From: Clostridiales bacterium
GTDB taxonomy: Bacteria; Bacillota; Clostridia; Christensenellales; Borkfalkiaceae
Length of the DNA: 11,918 nt
Assembly (NCBI GenBank): GCA_021635425.1
Contig: JAJWOJ010000032.1
Span: 1 to 11,918, forward strand
Direction of reading: 5' to 3'
The notes beneath the pieces are model-generated. The model ran no database searches and was not told the DNA's origin. It saw only the letters and a program-made list of their open reading frames with translations. Below, piece by piece: positions 4,805-11,918 of this stretch. The position numbers were made by a program, and so were the translations under genes. Position 1 is the first letter of the stretch; each line of letters begins with the position of its first letter.

Positions 4805-6670
4805 ATGAAACTTATCAAGGACGGTTTGATCAACTCTGCCGTGTTGCACGGCGCGAAACTCGACCCTACGGACGAGACCGCGATAGCCGAGTATTCGTTG
4901 TTTATGAGATTTTGTACGGGTAAAGATCAGATGGATTATTCCGTGCTTTCCGAAAATTACGATAATTATGTTCTTATCGGTGCGGATAACCCGTATGCGG
5001 AGAAATTCGGTATAAAAATTCCGAGAGAGTTGTTTGCCGACGACACTGTTTATATTCTGGTAAAAGACAATGCGGTTGTTCTTGACGGAGGCGTTCGCGG
5101 TAAACTTTATGCGGTCTATGAATTTCTGGAAAGGTTTCTTGGAGTAAGATTCTATGCTCCGGAAGCATACAAAACTCCTAAAATAAAGGATTTGGATATT
5201 CCTGATTGCGAGGTGATATACACGCCTCCGATAGATTTCAGGAATTTATACGCATACGACGTTCGTTGGAACAGAGAATTTGCCGCAAGGCTCCGTTCAA
5301 ACACGGAAAATATTTCATACGGACTTAAACATTTCGGCGGAAGTTTATCGTGGGCGAGACCGAATTGCCATACGACGTTCGAAGTTTTTTTCCCGCCTTA
5401 CGATAAAGAAGTCGGAATTGCGGTTCACCCCGAATATTATGCGTGGCGCATAGATCAAAACAAAAGGGTTGCAAGACTGCACAACGACTACGGTTTCCCT
5501 TGGGGCGAAGGCGAAATCTGTTGGAGCAATCCGGAAGTAAGAAGAATAATCACGGAGAAGTTAAAACGTTGGATTCTCGAAGAACCGGAGATGACGGTCT
5601 TTTCGGTTACTCAGAACGATTGGGGCGAGTACTGTCAGTGCGAAGAGTGCAGGAAAATTCAGCAAAAATATGCGAGAGACGGCGAGCCGTCCTTAAGCGC
5701 GCCGATTGTTCTTGCCGTAAACAGCGTTGCGAAAGAGATTGCAAAATGGCAAAAAACCGACGAGCGGGTAAAGAACAGGAAGATTTTTATAGAAACGTTT
5801 GCGTATAACTATACGCGCACCGCGCCCAAGGGGATTAAGATCGAAGATAACGTGATTATCCGTTTTTGCGCAAAGGGAGACAGGTTACATAAATTCAGCG
5901 AAAATTTCGCTATAAATAACAAACTGATAAAAGACTTTGAAAATTGGAAGTCGATAGCCGAAAACGTGTTCGTCTGGGAATATATGGCAAACGCATGTAT
6001 GCCGATATCGTATAACACGTTTATGAGAGTGATGCCCGAGAGATTTAAATATTTTTCGGAACAGAATATCGTGGGTATGTTCGCTCAATACGAAGCATAT
6101 GGGGCGATAGGTCCTTTATTTAAAGCGAATCAGTATGTGTTTGCAAAACTTTTATGGAATCCGGATATAGACTACGTTAAGGAATATAACGAGTTTATGG
6201 ATTACTATTTCCGCGAGGCGGCTCCGTACCTGAAAGAAGTGCAACGCCGTTTCGAGGAGAATATGTTGTCCGTGGACGAGAAGCGCAAAGAGGAAAACGG
6301 TTTGGGTTTATATCTGGAGGCGGCGTTTATGATGCTGCCCGAATATTACCCGCAAGAATTTCTGGACGTTGCGGATAGTTTGTACAAAGTGGCGCTTTCC
6401 AAAGTAAAAACGGCAGAATTGAAATTAAGAGTAAGGAAAGAATATTGGTATGTGAAATTTGCCCGGATGTACGTTCGCCGCGGAAAAGATTACGAAGAGA
6501 TGCAAAAAGTTCTCGATGAAATGGACGAACTCGAAATTTCTTTCGATAAGATAAGTTTTTTCAAAGAACATTATTATGGCGGCAAAAAAGACGATTTGTT
6601 TTTAACTTCAATCGAGGATAGAAACAGACGGCAGGACGAGGAATTGCTGCTTGACGTGAATCGAGGGTAA
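4805..6670 (+). CDS. DUF4838 domain protein (glycoside-hydrolase-like)
   Basis: A 621-residue cytoplasmic protein of the DUF4838 family, found in polysaccharide and glycoside utilisation loci and structurally related to glycoside hydrolases; its activity is not established to my knowledge. Residues about 85-120 (LVKDNAVVLDGGVRGKLYAV, then YEFLERFLGVRFYAP) match the N-terminal domain shared with GH67 and GH20 type enzymes. The DUF4838 core runs about 140-360 with NCHTTF at 187-192, QNDWGEY at 270-276 and a C277-x-C279-x2-C282 cluster. No signal peptide is seen. ATG 4805 is chosen because GGAGGA (4789-4794) sits 10 bases upstream; the frame is open to an in-frame ATG at 4682 and a TTG at 4586, but neither has a ribosome site and the extra residues look noncoding. 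It is first in the operon and ends three bases before the next start. Confidence 0.85.
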   Translation: MKLIKDGLINSAVLHGAKLDPTDETAIAEYSLFMRFCTGKDQMDYSVLSENYDNYVLIGADNPYAEKFGIKIPRELFADDTVYILVKDNAVVLDGGVRGKLYAVYEFLERFLGVRFYAPEAYKTPKIKDLDIPDCEVIYTPPIDFRNLYAYDVRWNREFAARLRSNTENISYGLKHFGGSLSWARPNCHTTFEVFFPPYDKEVGIAVHPEYYAWRIDQNKRVARLHNDYGFPWGEGEICWSNPEVRRIITEKLKRWILEEPEMTVFSVTQNDWGEYCQCEECRKIQQKYARDGEPSLSAPIVLAVNSVAKEIAKWQKTDERVKNRKIFIETFAYNYTRTAPKGIKIEDNVIIRFCAKGDRLHKFSENFAINNKLIKDFENWKSIAENVFVWEYMANACMPISYNTFMRVMPERFKYFSEQNIVGMFAQYEAYGAIGPLFKANQYVFAKLLWNPDIDYVKEYNEFMDYYFREAAPYLKEVQRRFEENMLSVDEKRKEENGLGLYLEAAFMMLPEYYPQEFLDVADSLYKVALSKVKTAELKLRVRKEYWYVKFARMYVRRGKDYEEMQKVLDEMDELEISFDKISFFKEHYYGGKKDDLFLTSIEDRNRRQDEELLLDVNRG

Positions 6671-6673
6671 TTA

Positions 6674-9600
6674 TTGCAGCGGCGGCGACTGAAACCGATA
6701 AAAAAAGAATTTTACAAAAAGATGGATCAGAACAAAATAGATCGTTTTCAAAAAATTGCCGGCGGCGGGAAAAAGAAACTCGACGCGGAGATAAAAAGGC
6801 TTGCCGAAATAGACCCGCCTCGGATAGATCGTAAGGAATACCCGGAATGTAAAGCGACGGCGGTAGAAATTCCTGTTTTTACGGAGGAAGAGGAGTACGC
6901 GGCTTTTAGAAAAGAGTTGGCGGACCTGCGTTTGAAATACGAACCGTTCCTTATCGACCGCGGCGAAGAAATTACCGCCCCGATTGTTAAAAAAGAACTA
7001 AAAGAATTTAAGTATCGAAAGGAAACGGACGAAGATAAAGAATGTTTTATTAACGTTCTTAACGGTTACGGCGAATGGCAGGATATTACTCTGCCGAAAC
7101 ACGAAGGCCCCGTGGGGGTGTGGAACGCCTTTTACAGAACGGAAATAGAAATCGGAGAAAAAGCTATCGGAAAGAGGTATCTCGTTGAGTTTGAGGCGGT
7201 CGACTATATCGCCGAAGTTTATCTTAACGGTAGAATGATCGCGCGGCACGAAGGATTTTTCGCACCGTTCGAAGCCGATCTTACCGATTATCTTATTTGC
7301 GGTAAAAACGTTTTGCTAATCGTCGTGAAAAACGATATTACCACTTCCGGTATCGAGATAGACGGTTTCACGCATTACGGCAAGAAAATTTATGCCGAAA
7401 CTCATTTAGGTTACGACGAACCTTACTTAGGATGGCACCATTGTCCCGCAGGTGCGGGAATTTTCGGAAAAGTATATTTTTGCGTTACCGAAGAGCAGAG
7501 GATATCCGATATTTTCGTTCAACCCGATATCGACGGCGGCAAAATTACGATAAAAACCACCGTTCGCGATTATTCCTTTTCTCACGAAAAATACAAGATA
7601 AAATATTCCGTCGAGGGGCGTAATTTCGAAAGCACGCCGATTTTTATCGAAAGCGAAACGAACTTTACAACGAACGGCGAAAATTATATTACGCAAGAAG
7701 TTGCGATTGAAAACTTCAGATTATGGACGCAGGACGAGCCGTATCTTTACAATCTTACCGTAACGCTCGTAAGCAACGAAAAAACAATCGATTGCACAAA
7801 AACGCATTTCGGAATGCGTAAATTCCATATTGACGAATCGTCCGAGCCGAAAGGCGCGTTTTATTTGAACAATAAACGTATAATTTTACGCGGGACGAAC
7901 GAAATGGGGCATTTGCCGCGCGCCGTTATGGATGGCGACGACCAAAGGCTCATCGACGATATATTGATCGCAAAAGTTGCGAATCTGAATTTTTATAGGA
8001 TGACGCAACGCCCCGTGTTCGATAAAATTTACACTTATTTCGATATGCTCGGAATGCTTTGTCAGACTGATTTTCCGTTATTCTCGTATATCGGATATTC
8101 CGCGACGGGCGAGGCGTTGAAGCAAGTCGACGAGATGGAAAAACTCACTCGCAACCATCCGAGCGTGATAATCGAATCTTTTTGCAACGAAACGCTGGAC
8201 AGAACGGCGTGGGGTACGGAACAGTACGTTCTTTCGCGCCGCGAGATAGAAAGATTTTTCGACGCCGCGGCAAACGTGGTAAAAATAGATAATCCCGACC
8301 GCGTTCTGAAATATTGCGAAGGCGATTATGCGCCTATCGAGGACACGCACGGAATAAGCGATTTTCATTGCTACACGTTTTGGTACGTATCCCACGGTAT
8401 GCCGAGCGGAAAACTCAATAAGGGGTATCTTCCGCCGATAAGAAAAGGATGGTTTACGGGTTGCGGAGAGTACGGCGTGGACGGGCTTGACAGATTCGGA
8501 CTTATGAAAAAGTATTGTCCGAAGGAATGGCTGCCCGAAACCGACACCGAACCGTGGTCGCCGAAAAAAATAGCAAGGGAGCAGTGCTACGTTCTGCACG
8601 GCGACTTCTTTCCCGAGCAGGACAACGCAAAAGATTGGATAACGCGGAGCAGACGTTGGCAAAAAGAGGCTATAAAACAGTACGTTCATATTTTAAGGGG
8701 AAGAACGGATATGATCGAAAGCACCGCCGTACATCTTTTAATCGACGCGTGGCCTACGGGTTGGACTAAGACTCTGGTCGATGTTGATCGTATTCCGAAA
8801 CCCGCGTTTTATGCTTTTAAAGAGGCGAATATTCCTGCGAGAATAAGTTTGCGGCGAGATAAATACACGGTATATGCGGGGGATAACATAGTTACGGAAG
8901 TCTATGCCCTTAACGATATTGCGGAGGAAATAAAAACGCACACCGAAGTCGCCGTGTATTTTAACGGAGAACTTTATAAGTCTTACGCAAGTGACGAGGT
9001 TGCAAAACCGTGCGTTCAAACGTATTTAGGCGAAATAAAAACGGTTATACCGACGGACTTCGTCGGCAAAATTTCAGTAAGATCAAAAAGCGTTATAAAC
9101 GGCAAAGAGACATACGACGAAGTTGAGTATATAGTAAAATCCCCGTTGAAAAAAAGTCGGATAACGCCGAAGATTTTCGGAGAAAGAGTTAAGGATTTTT
9201 CGAAAATTTGCGGCGGGGAAATATCCGACGACGTTTGGGTTTGCGATGGCGATTTTTTTGTTTCGCATAAGGACGAAGTGGAAGAAAAAGTCAGAAACGG
9301 CGCAAAAGCGATTATTTTTACGAACAGATCGCTTTCCGTTATCGGCGACGACGTCATTTTCCCGATACACACCCTCGAAGAGGAAGTCCGCGCGAATAAT
9401 TTCGTTGCGCGTAGCGACAGAAGCGCATATACAAAAGAATTCGGCGAAGAGGATTTCAAAAACTTTTATAACGAAGATAAAGATTATCAGGACTTAACCG
9501 CCTGGTTTAAGTTCGAATGGAGCGGAGCCGAAGAAATTCTGTATACTTACGTAGATTGTAACGATAAAAAATACGATTTACAAAAAAAACATTTGCTTAT

Positions 9601-9745
9601 CGCGGGCGAGAAGAAATACGGTAAAGGATCCGTTGTCTTATCCACGCTATCGGCGTTGAACGGATGCATAGGTTGTAACCCTGTATTGGATAAATTTTTA
9701 ATTAACTTGATTAACATAAATGGAGAATGCAATGAAGAAACTTAA
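6674..9745 (+). CDS. GH2 family glycoside hydrolase with C-terminal extension
   Basis: About 1023 residues with the GH2 domain order. A jelly-roll sugar-binding domain spans about 125-270 (YRTEIEI, VYLNGRMIARHEGFFAPFEADLT), an Ig-like domain 275-380, and a TIM barrel about 395-700 opening with LNNKRIILRGTNEMG. The acid/base should be E506 in CNET and the nucleophile E599 in GCGEYG. Residues 730-820 look like a further beta domain. Residues 850-1015 look like an alpha/beta domain ending YGKGSVVLSTL, as in GH2 enzymes with amidotransferase-like tails. No signal peptide is present, so it acts in the cytoplasm on an imported glycoside; beta-galactosidase, beta-glucuronidase or other specificity cannot be told. 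TTG 6674 has GAGGG six bases upstream and follows the previous stop by three bases; ATG 6722 is the alternative. Confidence 0.85.
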   Translation: MQRRRLKPIKKEFYKKMDQNKIDRFQKIAGGGKKKLDAEIKRLAEIDPPRIDRKEYPECKATAVEIPVFTEEEEYAAFRKELADLRLKYEPFLIDRGEEITAPIVKKELKEFKYRKETDEDKECFINVLNGYGEWQDITLPKHEGPVGVWNAFYRTEIEIGEKAIGKRYLVEFEAVDYIAEVYLNGRMIARHEGFFAPFEADLTDYLICGKNVLLIVVKNDITTSGIEIDGFTHYGKKIYAETHLGYDEPYLGWHHCPAGAGIFGKVYFCVTEEQRISDIFVQPDIDGGKITIKTTVRDYSFSHEKYKIKYSVEGRNFESTPIFIESETNFTTNGENYITQEVAIENFRLWTQDEPYLYNLTVTLVSNEKTIDCTKTHFGMRKFHIDESSEPKGAFYLNNKRIILRGTNEMGHLPRAVMDGDDQRLIDDILIAKVANLNFYRMTQRPVFDKIYTYFDMLGMLCQTDFPLFSYIGYSATGEALKQVDEMEKLTRNHPSVIIESFCNETLDRTAWGTEQYVLSRREIERFFDAAANVVKIDNPDRVLKYCEGDYAPIEDTHGISDFHCYTFWYVSHGMPSGKLNKGYLPPIRKGWFTGCGEYGVDGLDRFGLMKKYCPKEWLPETDTEPWSPKKIAREQCYVLHGDFFPEQDNAKDWITRSRRWQKEAIKQYVHILRGRTDMIESTAVHLLIDAWPTGWTKTLVDVDRIPKPAFYAFKEANIPARISLRRDKYTVYAGDNIVTEVYALNDIAEEIKTHTEVAVYFNGELYKSYASDEVAKPCVQTYLGEIKTVIPTDFVGKISVRSKSVINGKETYDEVEYIVKSPLKKSRITPKIFGERVKDFSKICGGEISDDVWVCDGDFFVSHKDEVEEKVRNGAKAIIFTNRSLSVIGDDVIFPIHTLEEEVRANNFVARSDRSAYTKEFGEEDFKNFYNEDKDYQDLTAWFKFEWSGAEEILYTYVDCNDKKYDLQKKHLLIAGEKKYGKGSVVLSTLSALNGCIGCNPVLDKFLINLININGECNEET

Positions 9746-11030
9746 AGCAGTGCTGCTCGGGGCCGGCAACCGCGGTCTGGTTTATGCCGATTACGCGTCG
9801 GCTCATCCGACCGAACTGGAAATCATAGCGGTCGTCGAAGTGAACAAACACCGTCTTGCCGAAGCAAGAGCGCGATATAATTTATCGTCGGATATGGCGT
9901 TTACCGCGCTGGAAGACTTTTTAGATAAAAAGATCGAGGCGGATTTCGTAATCAATGCCACGATGGACGAGTATCATTACTATTCCGCGATGAAACTTAT
10001 CGACGCGGGCTACAATGTGCTACTCGAAAAACCGATCACGAACAATAAAAAAGAGCTTTTGGATATTCAACGCGCCGCAAACGAAAAGGGCGTAAAAATA
10101 ATCGTATGTCACGTTTTGCGTTATGCGCCGTTCTATCGGGAAATAAAAGAACTTATAAACGACGGCACTATCGGTAAGGTTTTGACGATAGAGATGAACG
10201 AACACGTGTGGATAGCGCATTTTCTCGACAGTTTCGTCCGCGGTAAATGGGGAAGCGAGAGCGAGTGCGGATCGGGATTTTTGTTACAAAAATCCTGTCA
10301 CGATACCGATCTTATGTGCTGGTTACATAACGCTTCGGAGCCTAAATACATTGCAAGTTTCGGAGCGCGCGGATTGTTTATTCCCGAAAACGCGCCCGAC
10401 GAAGCGACGGAGTATTGTCACGATTGCCCGCATAACCGCGATTGCCTGTATTCGGCGCAGAAAGTGCATTTGGAGTTCGACTCGATGCCTTTCCAGACGT
10501 GGGCGGATATGGGTAAGCCGACAGACGAAATAACGAAGGAAGAAAAAGCCGAATATCTTAAACATTCGCGTTACGGCAAATGTGTGTATACCTGCGGCGG
10601 AGATATTACGGATAGGCAGGTTTTGACGATTTTATTCGAGGATGGCGTAACCGCGACTTTTACGATGGTCGGCGGTTCGAGCAAAGCGGGACGTTACATA
10701 CACGTCGTAGGAAGCAAAGGCGAAATCGAAGGTCATCTCGAGGATAATAAATTTACTTTAAGAAAATTTGACAGAACGGGAACGAATTACGGTTATAACG
10801 AAGAAATAGTTGACGTGTCGGCAGGCGTTAAAAACCACTCGAAATACGCCGGACACGGCGGCGGCGATTACCTTCTTATGCATGACGCGGTAGAGTATTT
10901 TGCATGCGGTAAAGCGTCGGTTTCGATTACGAACATTAACGATTCCGTCAACGGACATTGTGTGGTGTTTGCCGCTGAGGAATCCCGTAAAAACTTAAAG
11001 ATAGTCGATATGAAGGAGTTTAAAAGTTGA
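9732..11030 (+). CDS. Gfo/Idh/MocA family NAD(P)-dependent oxidoreductase with Cys cluster
   Basis: A 432-residue dehydrogenase. The Rossmann domain begins LLGAGNRG (residues 8-15) with the nucleotide-binding GxGxxG-type turn. The EKP motif carries the catalytic K100, and CHDTD (189-193) supplies the HxxxD-region acid residues. The family oxidises or reduces sugars, inositols and their glycosides using NAD(P). Residues 229-238 give C-x2-C-x5-C (CHDCPHNRDC) and 284-288 give C-x3-C (CVYTC), a likely metal site in an insertion seen in a Clostridia subgroup. ATG 9732 is preferred to ATG 9720 because a GGAG lies six bases before it. It overlaps the GH2 gene end by 14 bases, which implies coupled translation and joint action on the product of that hydrolase. 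Substrate is unknown. Confidence 0.88.
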   Translation: MKKLKAVLLGAGNRGLVYADYASAHPTELEIIAVVEVNKHRLAEARARYNLSSDMAFTALEDFLDKKIEADFVINATMDEYHYYSAMKLIDAGYNVLLEKPITNNKKELLDIQRAANEKGVKIIVCHVLRYAPFYREIKELINDGTIGKVLTIEMNEHVWIAHFLDSFVRGKWGSESECGSGFLLQKSCHDTDLMCWLHNASEPKYIASFGARGLFIPENAPDEATEYCHDCPHNRDCLYSAQKVHLEFDSMPFQTWADMGKPTDEITKEEKAEYLKHSRYGKCVYTCGGDITDRQVLTILFEDGVTATFTMVGGSSKAGRYIHVVGSKGEIEGHLEDNKFTLRKFDRTGTNYGYNEEIVDVSAGVKNHSKYAGHGGGDYLLMHDAVEYFACGKASVSITNINDSVNGHCVVFAAEESRKNLKIVDMKEFKS

Positions 11031-11918
11031 AGACGGATAAAATTATAGACTCGCACGTACATATTTCAATGGATTTCCCGCTTAATCAGAGCGTCGAAGC
11101 GTTCAGATGGTTCAACGAAGCGGGGCATATAGAAAGAACGAATTTTCTCGCTCTCAATGGGCATACGTTTTTTCAGGAAACGCAACTCGATAACAGTAAG
11201 TGCCTGTACCTGAAAAGCGTTTTTGCTCCGTACGGATATGCGGGTTATTGTATAGATCATTTCTTGCCGACAACCGCAGACGGATACCTCGGACAAATTC
11301 GTTCGGCAGTTGCCGCGGGGTTCGATTGTTGGAAAATAATCGAATCCAAACCTAACTCTCAGAGCGTGTGGAAAACCCGTATCGACGGGGAGTTGTACGA
11401 AAAGGCGTTTGCATATGCCGAAGAAATCGGTTTTCCCATAATAATTCACGTCGCCGATCCGATAGATTGTTGGAAAGACGATTATAAAGAAGGATTTTTA
11501 CCGAAAGAAGAGTATCAGAAACAGGCTTTAAACGTGCTTGAGAAGCATCCGAGGCTAAAAATGACTTTCGCGCATTTCGGATTTTTCTGCGATAAACCCG
11601 ATTTCGTCGAGCAACTTATCAAACGCTACGAAAACGTGTATTTCGACAACGTTCCCGGCCCCGAAGAATATTTCGTAATAGCAAAAAATCCCGAACCGTG
11701 GAAAAGACTTATAGAGAAGTATTCGGATAGATTTATTTTCGGCACGGACAGAGGCAATCACGGTACCGAAGGTTTTACGAAAGAGGAGTATTTTAAGAAT
11801 TACCCCGAAACGGTTACTTACGAACTCAATATGCTTACAAAAAACGGCGAATATGACGGTAGGCATCCCTTCCCGGGACTCGAAGAGCATTGGGGAACCG
11901 TTTTATACGGACTTAATC
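11027..11918 (+). CDS. Amidohydrolase-2 family metal-dependent hydrolase (3' end outside window)
   Basis: 297 residues are visible and the frame is still open at the right edge. It starts at TTG 11027, inside the stop of the oxidoreductase gene (TTGA overlap), with a strong AAGGAG (11013-11018) 8 bases upstream. Metal-ligand motifs of the TIM-barrel amidohydrolases are present: H10-x-H12 (DSHVH) on the first strand, H141 (IIIHVAD), H183 (FAHFG) and D241 (FGTDRG); W102-K103 sits on a barrel strand. The amidohydrolase-2 branch includes sugar-lactone hydrolases such as L-fuconolactonase and also decarboxylases. Directly after a sugar dehydrogenase, a lactonase that opens the oxidised product is an attractive reading, but it is inference. 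No signal peptide. Confidence 0.85.
   Translation, partial: MKTDKIIDSHVHISMDFPLNQSVEAFRWFNEAGHIERTNFLALNGHTFFQETQLDNSKCLYLKSVFAPYGYAGYCIDHFLPTTADGYLGQIRSAVAAGFDCWKIIESKPNSQSVWKTRIDGELYEKAFAYAEEIGFPIIIHVADPIDCWKDDYKEGFLPKEEYQKQALNVLEKHPRLKMTFAHFGFFCDKPDFVEQLIKRYENVYFDNVPGPEEYFVIAKNPEPWKRLIEKYSDRFIFGTDRGNHGTEGFTKEEYFKNYPETVTYELNMLTKNGEYDGRHPFPGLEEHWGTVLYGLN

Noticed and set aside
5443..5808. 121-residue + strand frame inside the DUF4838 gene
   Set aside because: It lies in another frame over the conserved DUF4838 core, has Arg/Lys-rich shadow composition and no ribosome site.
8078..8689. 203-residue open frame on the - strand inside the GH2 gene
   Set aside because: It lies opposite the conserved GH2 barrel with both catalytic residues; the antisense frame stays open because of the codon bias of the real gene, and no ribosome site is seen.
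11066..11890. Two - strand frames (127 and 111 residues) near the right edge
   Set aside because: They lie opposite the amidohydrolase frame, whose metal-ligand motifs and ribosome site are clear.

Overview
The window looks like chromosomal DNA of a Gram-positive gut-type Clostridia (Bacillota). The signs are AAAGGAG-type ribosome binding sites, TTGACA/TATAAT promoters with 17-base spacers, several TTG starts, moderate-to-low GC, mobile-element proteins of a Clostridia type, and a sugar-degradation operon made of cytoplasmic enzymes without signal peptides. This assignment is inference; no rRNA or tRNA gene is present to fix it.

Bases 1 to about 3500 look like the tail of a mobilizable element. 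The window opens inside the C-terminal part of a probable relaxase. A coiled-coil protein with a C-terminal membrane anchor starts inside it, in another frame, behind its own GGAGGT site, so about 410 bases appear to code twice. A small TnpW-like gene follows. Next comes a three-gene toxin-antitoxin operon in which the HipA kinase is split in two: hipB (DNA-binding), a HipA N-terminal-domain protein (HipS-like) and a HipA kinase-core protein (HipT-like). A small ribbon-helix-helix-like gene is appended. The toxin-antitoxin block lies between two imperfect direct repeats of about 72 bases, each containing a terminator-like hairpin.

Bases 3584 to 11918 hold a carbohydrate-utilisation locus. An AraC-family regulator is transcribed leftward from a perfect consensus promoter placed so that its mRNA should be leaderless. 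Divergently, a rightward operon runs DUF4838 protein, GH2 glycoside hydrolase, Gfo/Idh/MocA oxidoreductase, then an amidohydrolase-2 family hydrolase cut by the right edge. Genes in this operon abut or overlap by a few bases, which suggests coupled translation. The likely job is intracellular breakdown and oxidation of an imported glycoside, induced through the AraC protein; the substrate cannot be read from the sequence. The intergenic region carries both promoters and three copies of TTTTACC that could be regulator half-sites.

The most notable points are the dual-coding relaxase tail, the HipBST-like split toxin with an unusual T-V-P glycine-loop motif, the hairpin repeats bracketing that module, and the leaderless AraC promoter.
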